From the NCBI GenBank assembly GCA_019750655.1, contig JAIEOG010000359.1, positions 1 through 11,961 on the forward strand: DNA of 11,961 bases, in the 5' to 3' direction. Source of the DNA: a bacterium (lineage in GTDB: Bacteria > Bdellovibrionota > FAC87 > UBA2466). Positions 6,278-11,961 of the stretch are shown piece by piece. The position numbers were made by a program, and so were the translations under genes. Position 1 is the stretch's first letter. Every line of letters begins with the position of its first letter. Under the pieces are notes generated by a model, which saw nothing but the letters and a program-made list of their open reading frames with translations, was not told where the DNA came from and did not search any database.

Positions 6278-7638
6278 CGGGTATTATCGGCGCCGGCCCA
6301 TCGGGCTTGGCTTTGAATCTATTTTTAAAACAGCCTTCCGAAATCCTCGAAGGCACCAGCCAAGTCGGCGGCCACGCCTCGTCTTTCACGAAAGACGGCT
6401 TCACGTACGATCTTGGGCCTCACATTCTCTTCTCTCGCGATAAAGCGATCTTGAACTTCATCGTCGCGACTTTGGGAGAAAACGTTCAGCAATGCGTTCG
6501 CAAGAATAAGATCTCGTTCGCCGGGAAACTCATTAAATACCCGTTCGAAAACGATCTCGCAAATCTGCCGATGCAGGCGCGTTTTGAATGCTTGTATGGT
6601 TTTGTAAACAACCCCTACAAGGCGCAGTACGCAAAACCACAGAATCTTCGTGAGTGGTTGCTCAGCACCTTTGGCGAAGGCATCTGCAAGCACTACCTCT
6701 TTCCGTACAACGAAAAAGTTTGGAACGTCCCCGTCGAAGATCTTTCCATGCTCTGGGCGGAACGCATTCCGAACCCGCCGATGGAAGATGTCGTGAAATC
6801 AGCCTTGGGCTGGGAGACGGAAGGCTATCTCCACCAGCTCTACTACCACTACCCAAAAACGGGCGGGTACCAAGCCATCAGCGAGGGCTGGGCGGGCCAG
6901 GCGAATGTGAAGTTTGGCGAAACGGTCCACCGTATCCACTCGCGCGGCAAAGGTTTTGAAGTCGAGACGGATAAAGGCCGGCACAGCTACGACCAGATCG
7001 TGACGTCGATGGCTATCCAGCACCTCGTCGAAATCGTCGATTTCCCGATCCCAGATGATATCCGCAAAGCGGTCAAAGATCTCATTGTGAACCCGATGTA
7101 CGTCGTGTCGCTGGGGATCCGCGGCGAAGATAAAGAAAAATACACAGCAATCTACTTCCCAGAAGACGATTACCTCGTTAATCGCGTGAGCTTCCCGTGC
7201 ACATTCTCCGATGGAAACGGCCCCAAAGGCCATTACAGCATCCAAGCCGAGATTACCTGCAAAGCGTCTTCGGAGGAGTGGGGCTGGTCGGATGAGCGCA
7301 TTCTAGAACACGTCATCGATGGCCTAGTGAAGAAGAACGTGCTGGCAAGCCGCGACCTTATCGTGAGCACCGACGTGCGCCGTAAAGATCGCTCTTACGT
7401 CGTTTACGACAAGCACTACCAAGGCAATGTCGATAAAATCCGCCCATTCTTCGGCTCCAAAGGCGTTCACTTGCTGGGCCGCTTTAGCCACTTCGAGTAC
7501 ATCAATATCGATCAAGTAGTGCAGCGCGCGCTGGAAATGGCCGCAAAGCTCAATGGCGAAGACATCGCCACCTGCAAACAGACGTACCTTGATGCGGCAT
7601 TAGCACGCTTGGGGAAAACGGCGTTTGCGGTGCGGTAG
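6274..7638 (+). CDS. FAD-dependent oxidoreductase, UDP-galactopyranose mutase / amine oxidase-like
   Basis: From the GTG at 6274 this is 454 aa and begins almost directly with the dinucleotide-binding fold IIGAGPSGLA (GxGxxG near residues 6-11), as expected for this family; the 6232 start would add 14 residues encoded within the preceding gene. A glutamate follows at the end of strand 2 (ILEGTSQVGGHA). LGPHILFS resembles the YGPHxF segment of UDP-galactopyranose mutase. The C-terminal LLGRFSHFEYINIDQVVQRAL resembles the FAD-contacting end of flavin amine oxidases and mutases. No signal peptide or membrane helix is seen. Co-translation with a DPM1-like glycosyltransferase suggests action on a nucleotide sugar, lipid-linked sugar or isoprenoid, such as ring contraction or desaturation. 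Protoporphyrinogen-oxidase-like or desaturase activity cannot be excluded. Confidence 0.8.
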   Translation: MTGIIGAGPSGLALNLFLKQPSEILEGTSQVGGHASSFTKDGFTYDLGPHILFSRDKAILNFIVATLGENVQQCVRKNKISFAGKLIKYPFENDLANLPMQARFECLYGFVNNPYKAQYAKPQNLREWLLSTFGEGICKHYLFPYNEKVWNVPVEDLSMLWAERIPNPPMEDVVKSALGWETEGYLHQLYYHYPKTGGYQAISEGWAGQANVKFGETVHRIHSRGKGFEVETDKGRHSYDQIVTSMAIQHLVEIVDFPIPDDIRKAVKDLIVNPMYVVSLGIRGEDKEKYTAIYFPEDDYLVNRVSFPCTFSDGNGPKGHYSIQAEITCKASSEEWGWSDERILEHVIDGLVKKNVLASRDLIVSTDVRRKDRSYVVYDKHYQGNVDKIRPFFGSKGVHLLGRFSHFEYINIDQVVQRALEMAAKLNGEDIATCKQTYLDAALARLGKTAFAVR

Positions 7639-7657
7639 GACGGTGAGTTTCCCAAGC

Positions 7658-8635
7658 CTACTGAAGCTGCCCCTCAATTCGAAAGGTTTCTTTGGGGCTC
7701 AAAATAGCCTCTTGAACAAATTCGTCTGCAATGGAGATGGTCCAATTTTTTAGTGGGAAACCCTCGCTAACAACTCTTCCCTTGAGCTGCCATTTTCCAA
7801 ATTTTTCGATCTCCTGAACCGAGTTGATTGCAACATTTTGATCGGCAATATTTACAGGAAAACTAATCCCGGGGTGGATAACATCATCGGCGCCGCCCTT
7901 ATATTGGCGAAGGTTTGCTGAGTTTGGGAAAGGCAATAGGCCAAAGTGGCCATTACCGCTTAGTCCGAAGGTGCTGAGCTGGAATCCCCCAATCTCATCG
8001 ACAAGCAGAAGCGGAAAACGGGCAATTGCTCGCCCGGAATTTCGAATTCCCAGTTTGATTTCGATTCGAGCTTGGGAGTTTCTCTGTTCGACGATAGCAC
8101 GCATATCGACATATGCGATTAAGTTTGGCTGGTAGCGCCTACCGAACATATCTGCAACTTGGTAATGCTCCATTGGCAAAAAAGAATCCCCAATGCGCTG
8201 ATAGTATCGGTGATCCTTCTGGCTGCGGTGGGGCGCAAGATCGCTTTGCGGAACATATACTAAGAGTACTCCGCCGGGTTGCGATGTGAGGGACACGGGT
8301 TTAGTTAGTACCCCTTCAACTGGAAAGGACGTGGAGCGTGGGATCTGGGTGTTAACCTCTTGTTCAAATTCAACGATTGGGAGGATTGGCTTCAAGGTTG
8401 GCAGAGTGTCTTGCGGCGCATCGATGCCAATAATGAGAACTCCTCCCTCGGCGTTTGCAAATCCGGCGATTCCTTTTCCCAGGGTTTTTCTGAGGTCATC
8501 GTCAACCTCTCCTGTCGTGTGGTCACGCTTCGTCTTGTAATCCACATGTAAGACCTCTGGCTGTCGATTGATGAACGTCATCAAATCGGCTTCAGTGTTG
8601 AGCGATTCGAAAATCTGTTTGGCGGGCGTGGACAA
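7658..8635 (-). CDS. AlbA_2 / Schlafen-type putative DNA- or RNA-binding protein
   Basis: This 325-aa protein has an N-terminal AlbA_2 (divergent AAA-4/Schlafen) domain at about residues 20-165. Diagnostic parts are VDYKTKRD (31-38), GIAGFANAEGGVLIIGID (55-72) and YYQRIGDSFLPME. The C-terminal half (about 166-325) is beta-rich in appearance and unlike anything I recognise. Translation starts at a TTG (8635) preceded by GAGGA six bases upstream. AlbA_2 domains occur in transcription regulators, in Schlafen RNases and in anti-phage operons; no catalytic residues can be claimed here. It lies 23 bases downstream of the 77-aa gene on the same strand and is divergent from a nuclease/methyltransferase pair, so defence is the favoured context. 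GC is visibly lower than in the flanking genes (about 45% in a sampled line), suggesting transfer. Confidence 0.8.
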   Translation of the reverse strand: MSTPAKQIFESLNTEADLMTFINRQPEVLHVDYKTKRDHTTGEVDDDLRKTLGKGIAGFANAEGGVLIIGIDAPQDTLPTLKPILPIVEFEQEVNTQIPRSTSFPVEGVLTKPVSLTSQPGGVLLVYVPQSDLAPHRSQKDHRYYQRIGDSFLPMEHYQVADMFGRRYQPNLIAYVDMRAIVEQRNSQARIEIKLGIRNSGRAIARFPLLLVDEIGGFQLSTFGLSGNGHFGLLPFPNSANLRQYKGGADDVIHPGISFPVNIADQNVAINSVQEIEKFGKWQLKGRVVSEGFPLKNWTISIADEFVQEAILSPKETFRIEGQLQ

Positions 8636-8641
8636 TCTCGT

Positions 8642-8646
8642 TCCTC
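8642..8646 (-). promoter_or_regulatory. Ribosome binding site (GAGGA) supporting the TTG start of the AlbA_2 gene
   Basis: GAGGA on the minus strand, six bases before the TTG at 8635. It is the reason for accepting a rare start codon. Confidence 0.55.
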
Positions 8647-8658
8647 GAAACAGGAGGT

Positions 8659-8892
8659 CTAAAGTCGTGTATTTCTTCGTGATACCGGACGCTGAGGGTG
8701 TGAAGCTGGCGGAGGTGTTGGGAGGCCGGCTTGCTGTTTAATAACAAATCCCCGAACGAAGTCCGGCCAGGCTAGTTTCGCCACTTTAAGCATCGCGTTT
8801 GCTTGGCGAATGGCGGATAGAGCCTCCGCGTCACTTTCCGAGTCTGACAATGCTAGGAGCTTCAGGACCTTGTTTGCTTGTTCTGCGTTCAC
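8659..8892 (-). CDS. Small hypothetical protein (77 aa), helical N-terminus
   Basis: A GTG start at 8892 gives 77 aa. Residues 1-45 (MNAEQANKVLKLLALSDSES...) look like two helices joined by an acidic turn, faintly like the short DUF2786-type segment (KLLALA...EAxxAxxxA). The last 25 residues are Pro/Arg-rich and probably disordered. No strong Shine-Dalgarno sequence is present. A minus-strand -10 box (TATAGT at 8908-8913) lies so close to the GTG that a very short leader would result. It precedes the AlbA_2 gene by 23 bases in the same direction and may be co-transcribed. Function is unknown; a small accessory or control protein of the neighbouring island is possible. Confidence 0.5.
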   Translation of the reverse strand: MNAEQANKVLKLLALSDSESDAEALSAIRQANAMLKVAKLAWPDFVRGFVIKQQAGLPTPPPASHPQRPVSRRNTRL

Positions 8893-8937
8893 AGCTAACT
8901 ACTACCCACTATACCGGGGCTATTCAACCTTGAGAAA
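8888..8937. promoter_or_regulatory. Candidate overlapping divergent promoters of the defence island
   Basis: Plus strand: TTCACA (8888-8893), 16 bases, TATACC (8910-8915). Minus strand: TATAGT (8908-8913), with only a weak -35 (TTTCTC at 8932-8937, spacing 18). The two -10 boxes overlap at 8910-8913, so the polymerases would compete and expression of the two arms could be mutually exclusive. This was read by eye only. Confidence 0.4.
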
Positions 8938-8947
8938 GTTGACACAT

Positions 8948-9376
8948 TTGGTCGCTAACAGGGGCCACGAAAATCTCCGATTAGTATGCGTGGCAAAAAA
9001 CCTTGCGTACAAAGCGGGTAGTTCACTTGAGGAAACAGTTGCTCTCATTGGAGAAAAGCTCGGGCTTCGAGTGGATTCGCAGGTCAAAGCAGGAAGAAGG
9101 CTTTGGGGCCAGGAACGCCACATAGACATCGTTCTAACGCAGGCAGGCACAGGAAAAAAACTAGGCATTGAATGTAAGTTTCAGGCCAAGTCTGGTACGG
9201 CGCAGGAAAAGATTCCCTCAACCATTCTAGATATCCAAGCATGGCCGATTCAGGGGATAGTCGTGTTTTCTGGCGACGGCTTTACTGCGAATATGGAAAA
9301 TTACCTACACTCCACAGGTAAGGCTGTTGCGTTAGAGGACCTCGAAAACTGGCTCCGACTCTATTTCTCCCTCTAA
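8948..9376 (+). CDS. Small PD-(D/E)XK superfamily nuclease, putative restriction endonuclease
   Basis: From the TTG at 8948 this is 142 aa; GAGAAAG lies about nine bases upstream. TTG 8930 and 8939 are alternatives, and the frame is open back to 8810, but that part overlaps the divergent gene and looks like its shadow. The PD-(D/E)XK core is visible: Asp60 in RHIDIVL and Glu75-x-Lys77 in LGIECKFQ, followed by a conserved-looking block KIPSTILDIQAWPIQGIVVF and GKAVALEDLENWLRLYF. Small nucleases of this type often sit beside DNA methyltransferase genes. Here a Dam-type methyltransferase follows 67 bases downstream on the same strand, so a type II restriction-modification pair is likely, with this as the cutter. 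Specificity would be inferred from the partner (GATC). Alternatives are a repair-type nuclease or a Holliday-junction-like enzyme. Confidence 0.78.
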   Translation: MVANRGHENLRLVCVAKNLAYKAGSSLEETVALIGEKLGLRVDSQVKAGRRLWGQERHIDIVLTQAGTGKKLGIECKFQAKSGTAQEKIPSTILDIQAWPIQGIVVFSGDGFTANMENYLHSTGKAVALEDLENWLRLYFSL

Positions 9377-9404
9377 AAGCTAGGTTCTAAGATCTCGGTC
9401 ACGA

Positions 9405-9410
9405 TATAAT
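9405..9410 (+). promoter_or_regulatory. -10 box (TATAAT) of a candidate promoter for the methyltransferase
   Basis: A consensus TATAAT lies 33 bases before the ATG at 9444, with only a weak -35 (TAGGTT at 9381-9386, spacing 18). A GATC at 9391-9394 falls in the spacer. An own promoter would let methylation start before restriction. Confidence 0.5.
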
Positions 9411-9443
9411 TTATCTAACTCCAAAAAAGCTTCGAGAAAACCT

Positions 9444-10298
9444 ATGCGACCGCTCTTGAAATGGGCTGGCGGAAAATCCCGCTTAGTGCCACAGATCCTA
9501 GGTTTGTTTCCAAAAAAATTTAGTCGTTATGTGGAGCCCTTTATTGGCGGCGGAGCTGTGTTCCTATCTTTAGAAAAGGAAACTTCCTACCTAATTGCTG
9601 ATTCGAATTCCGACTTGATCGGGCTGTACGAAGTCGTAAAATCGGCGCCTGAAAAGCTAATGAAGGCGCTGGATCGAATGCCAGCGAAATATTCTGAGAA
9701 GTATTACTACGAGCTACGTTCGCAGGATCCGGTTTCGGATATTCAGCGTGCCGCTCGGTTGGTTTTTCTGAACAAAACTGGTTTCAACGGTCTGTATCGG
9801 GAAAATGCCCGTGGCGAGTTCAATGTTTCATTCGGCAAGAGGGTAAAGTGTCCCGAATTGTATGATCGCGAGAACTTGCTAGCGGTCTCTAGGCACTTGC
9901 AAAAAGCAGATATTGTTTGTGAGGATTTCTTGGAGGTTTTAAACCGGTGCGGGAAAGGAGATCTCGTATATTGCGATCCACCTTATGTCCCAGTATCCCA
10001 AACCGCATGCTTCGAGTCGTATACTCGGGACCGTTTTGGAGCTGACCGGCACAGGGAGCTGTCATCAGCCGCGAGCGATGCAGTTAAACGTGGGGCGACT
10101 GTGTTGATTTCGAACTCCACCGCCGCAATTCATTTCTACCCGGGTTGGACAATCGAAACAGTCCAGGCAAGCAGGGCCATCAACTGTCACGGTGATAAAA
10201 GGGGTAGTGTAGACGAGATCATTGCAGTGCTCTCCCCGCGGATCGATTTGCGATCTCCCCGGAAGAATTCCATCCAGCGCGTAACGCAGTCTCGATGA
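9444..10298 (+). CDS. dam: Dam-type DNA adenine methyltransferase (probable GATC specificity)
   Basis: This 284-aa N6-adenine methyltransferase is close to E. coli Dam in length (278 aa) and layout. It has LLKWAGGK at residues 4-11 (motif X), VEPFIGGGAVF at 30-40 (AdoMet motif I), IADSNSDLI at 51-59, DPPY at 178-181 (catalytic motif IV) and the SxTAxFxxY segment after it. The DNA-recognition segment reads NGLYRENARGEFNVSFG, matching Dam NGLCRYNLRGEFNVPFG. The Asn, Leu and Arg that read GATC in Dam are kept, while the Pro after GEFNV is replaced by Ser. It would use AdoMet to methylate the A of GATC. It follows the PD-(D/E)XK gene by 67 bases and has its own TATAAT, so it is probably the protective half of a restriction pair; a stand-alone regulatory Dam is the alternative. 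Confidence 0.92.
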   Translation: MRPLLKWAGGKSRLVPQILGLFPKKFSRYVEPFIGGGAVFLSLEKETSYLIADSNSDLIGLYEVVKSAPEKLMKALDRMPAKYSEKYYYELRSQDPVSDIQRAARLVFLNKTGFNGLYRENARGEFNVSFGKRVKCPELYDRENLLAVSRHLQKADIVCEDFLEVLNRCGKGDLVYCDPPYVPVSQTACFESYTRDRFGADRHRELSSAASDAVKRGATVLISNSTAAIHFYPGWTIETVQASRAINCHGDKRGSVDEIIAVLSPRIDLRSPRKNSIQRVTQSR

Positions 10299-10324
10299 TG
10301 CTGAGCGCTTTGTGGAGAGCCACC

Positions 10325-10341
10325 AGGCGGCTACGCCGCTT
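10325..10341 (+). terminator. Weak hairpin after dam, possible terminator
   Basis: AGGCGGC-TAC-GCCGCTT can form a stem of five perfect pairs plus a G-T and an A-T pair around a 3-nt loop, 26 bases after the dam stop. No clean T tract follows, only AT-rich DNA, so termination is uncertain. Confidence 0.3.
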
Positions 10342-10344
10342 AGG

Positions 10345-10374
10345 TTAAGTTTAAGTTTAATCTTAAATTTAGAT
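10345..10374. repeat. Degenerate hexanucleotide repeat, five units of TTAAGT type
   Basis: Units are TTAAGT, TTAAGT, TTAATC, TTAAAT and TTAGAT in tandem at a 6-base period. The stretch also forms an inverted repeat TTTAAG-N6-CTTAAA. It lies between dam and the 3' end of the tRNA gene and is strongly AT-rich against its surroundings. Confidence 0.55.
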
Positions 10375-10389
10375 GAGATGCATACATTA

Positions 10390-10460
<71 letters not shown>

Positions 10461-10469
10461 GCAGAGGTA

Positions 10470-10498
10470 CTTATACTTCCCTTGGCGGGGTGTGGCAA
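10470..10498 (-). promoter_or_regulatory. Sigma70-type promoter of tRNA-Cys
   Basis: On the minus strand, TTGCCA (10493-10498) and TATAAG (10470-10475) are 17 bases apart. Transcription would begin near 10463, leaving a leader of only about three bases before the mature tRNA 5' end. Confidence 0.65.
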
Positions 10499-10547
10499 CG
10501 GCTCTGCGGGGTGGGGTCAAAAAAGGACTACTCCAAGGGTTGGGTTG

Positions 10548-10556
10548 TGCTAAAAT
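10548..10556 (+). promoter_or_regulatory. Extended -10 promoter candidate for ftsEX
   Basis: TGC-TAAAAT matches the extended -10 pattern TGnTATAAT, with no good -35 upstream. It would give a leader of about 70 nt before ftsE; that leader has short competing hairpins near 10563-10586 (AGAGC/GCTCT and CCGC/GCGG). Confidence 0.4.
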
Positions 10557-10634
10557 TTGAATAGAGCCTCTCCGCTCTTCTGCGGTTGTTCTTAGTTCCC
10601 TCAAACTGAATCACCTACAAACTGGGTTTTAACC

Positions 10635-11315
10635 ATGAGCAAAATGGTACGTCTCCACCGCGTGGGGAAGAAGTATGCGCCTAGCCGTGTCGCGCTCGCC
10701 GATGTGAGTTTCGAGCTGCAACGGGGTGAATTCGCTTACATTACTGGCGGAAACGGTGCGGGGAAGACAACCCTACTCAAACTGCTTTTTGCCTCGGAAA
10801 AGGCCTCGCAAGGCGCCATCACAGTGAACAACCGTGACCTTTCCGCTTTGCACAATAACAAGGTTTATCTGTACCGCCGCGAAGTGGGCTTTGTGTTTCA
10901 GGACTTCAAGCTCCTGTCCGATCTCACTGTTTTTGAAAACGTCGCCCTCCCCTTGGGAATCCGCAAGATGACGGCACGCGAGATGGAATTCCGCGTGCGT
11001 GGCGTGCTTTCCCTAGTAAGCCTGGCCGATCGTGCCAGCGATTACCCCAAGCAGCTTTCAGGTGGCGAACAGCAACGTGTTGCGATTGCGCGCGCGATGG
11101 TGGGTAAGCCTTCTCTGCTTTTAGCCGACGAGCCGACGGGAAACCTCGATTCGAAAACCGCTCGCGACATCATGACTTTGTTCAGTGAAATCCGAGAAAT
11201 GGGTACGACCGTATTGGTCGCCACCCACGATGAATCGCTCATGCAGGAATTCCCTGCTCGAGTCATCGAGCTTTTCCAAGGCCGGATTGCTTCCGATACA
11301 CGCAGCAACTCCTAA
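10635..11315 (+). CDS. ftsE: Cell-division ABC transporter ATP-binding protein FtsE
   Basis: This is a 226-aa ABC ATPase of the FtsE/LolD/MacB group. Walker A GGNGAGKTT is at residues 38-46, the Q-loop Gln at 89 (VGFVFQDFKLL), the signature LSGGEQQR at 141-148, Walker B LLLADEP at 161-167 and the switch His at 198 (ATHDE). FtsE pairs with the permease FtsX and, through it, controls cell-wall hydrolases at the division septum on the inner side of the cytoplasmic membrane. An FtsX-like gene starts nine bases after its stop, which supports FtsE over LolD. A second ATG at 10644 is an alternative start; neither has a strong Shine-Dalgarno sequence. The length is normal for the family. Confidence 0.92.
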   Translation: MSKMVRLHRVGKKYAPSRVALADVSFELQRGEFAYITGGNGAGKTTLLKLLFASEKASQGAITVNNRDLSALHNNKVYLYRREVGFVFQDFKLLSDLTVFENVALPLGIRKMTAREMEFRVRGVLSLVSLADRASDYPKQLSGGEQQRVAIARAMVGKPSLLLADEPTGNLDSKTARDIMTLFSEIREMGTTVLVATHDESLMQEFPARVIELFQGRIASDTRSNS

Positions 11316-11324
11316 GAGGTCCGC

Positions 11325-11961
11325 ATGCGAATCCGAGGTCTAAAACGGGTGTGCAGCGATTTTCGCCGCCATCCTTGGTTGCACTTCATCAGTATTACGA
11401 CGATTACGGTCGCTTTGGTTCTGGTGGGCGCCTTCCTGATTTTCTTCCGCAACGTGGAAACGGTTGCCGAAAAAACCAACCCACGTATGACCGGTACCGT
11501 TTATCTGCGTGAGGGTCTTGACCAAGATCAGATCCGCGAACTGCGCGACAAGGTGTTTTCTCTCGAACAAGTGCGCCAAGTCGTTTTCAAGGACCGCGAC
11601 TCTGTCGTGAGCGAAATCCAGGGCTTCCTCGGTGAAGCCGCTCACAAGAAACTGCCTGGCAGCGAAGTCTTTCCCGATGTTTTGGAAATTGAACTCGATG
11701 CCGCAGCGAAACCGCAGGTCGTCGAGATGGTCCAAAAATCTATTCTCGCGATGGCTGGCGTCCAAGAAGTCGATTTTTCCGATGGTTGGCTCGCTCAGTA
11801 CAAGAAAATCCGCAACCTCGGCAAGCTAATCGGCGTGCTCTTGCTAGCCGCAATCATGATTGGATGCGGTTTCATCATCGCAAACTTCATGGTCCTGCGG
11901 CACCAAGACGGCCAAGCGCGCTTCCCGATAAAGCCAATGCTGCAAGCGGTTGTCCAGCAGC
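11325..11961 (+). CDS. ftsX: Cell-division permease FtsX (3' truncated by the window edge)
   Basis: The ATG at 11325 has AAGAGG five bases upstream, overlapping the ftsE stop, and the frame stays open to the edge (212 codons). The order is a short basic cytoplasmic N-terminus, TM1 at about residues 22-41 (ISITTITVALVLVGAFLIFF), an extracytoplasmic domain of about 120 residues with the FtsX-like pattern TGTVYLREGLDQDQI and KDRDSVVSEIQ, and TM2 at about 168-188 (KLIGVLLLAAIMIGCGFIIANF). It forms the membrane part of the FtsEX complex. After RHQD (residue 195) the last residues GQARFPIKPMLQAVVQQ do not match the acidic EIEI/LVGA-type loop usual after TM2, so the end of the sequence may be chimeric. 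Confidence 0.85.
   Translation, partial: MRIRGLKRVCSDFRRHPWLHFISITTITVALVLVGAFLIFFRNVETVAEKTNPRMTGTVYLREGLDQDQIRELRDKVFSLEQVRQVVFKDRDSVVSEIQGFLGEAAHKKLPGSEVFPDVLEIELDAAAKPQVVEMVQKSILAMAGVQEVDFSDGWLAQYKKIRNLGKLIGVLLLAAIMIGCGFIIANFMVLRHQDGQARFPIKPMLQAVVQQ

Noticed and set aside
8810..8929. N-terminal extension of the PD-(D/E)XK nuclease from 8810
   Set aside because: It overlaps the divergent 77-aa gene antiparallel, its sequence is a shadow of that gene, and TTG starts at 8930-8948 give the usual domain boundary.
7639..10389. Integrative element with tRNA-Cys attachment site
   Set aside because: No integrase is visible and no direct repeat of the tRNA 3' end was found near 7639-7657. Only the island position beside the tRNA supports the idea.

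Overview
The window looks like chromosomal DNA of a free-living Gram-negative bacterium of moderate GC content. A lipoprotein with a lipobox, envelope glycan enzymes, ftsEX and a long-form aromatic amino acid hydroxylase would fit a Bdellovibrionota or other delta-proteobacteria-like lineage, but this placement is a low-confidence inference. No rRNA, IS element, integrase or CRISPR array is visible.

Left part (1-4108): the end of a gene for an extremely Arg/Ser/Glu/His-rich protein, possibly an RNA-binding protein tail, enters from the left edge and converges on a two-gene operon (minus strand) of tandem 6-pyruvoyl-tetrahydropterin-synthase-family paralogs joined by an ATGA overlap. Divergent from that operon, across a 68-bp gap holding a TTGACA inverted repeat, is a short-chain dehydrogenase broken by a single-base frameshift. 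It converges on a long-form (577 aa) pterin-dependent aromatic amino acid hydroxylase. Pterin synthesis genes, a reductase and a pterin-using hydroxylase side by side suggest a reduced-pterin supply and use module. Both PTPS paralogs carry a Glu and no Cys just before the HGH motif, which resembles the PTPS-III type linked to folate synthesis, so a folate role is a real alternative.

Middle part (4184-7638): a membrane-anchored family 2 glycosyltransferase and a small lipoprotein lie on the minus strand. A second, soluble DPM1-like glycosyltransferase and a UDP-galactopyranose-mutase/amine-oxidase-like FAD protein lie on the plus strand, overlapping as GTGA. This is probably an envelope glycan locus. 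The 180-bp divergent region between its arms holds a long hairpin with a GATC in each arm.

Right-middle part (7658-10298): a lower-GC stretch, probably acquired. An AlbA_2 (Schlafen-type) protein and a 77-aa protein lie on the minus strand, divergent from a small PD-(D/E)XK nuclease and a Dam-type GATC adenine methyltransferase on the plus strand. The last two form a plausible type II restriction-modification pair, and the whole is a candidate defence island. It lies next to the 3' end of a tRNA-Cys(GCA) gene.

Right edge (10390-11961): tRNA-Cys with a good sigma70-type promoter, then the cell-division ABC transporter genes ftsE and ftsX. FtsX is cut by the window edge, and its last 20 or so residues do not look like FtsX.
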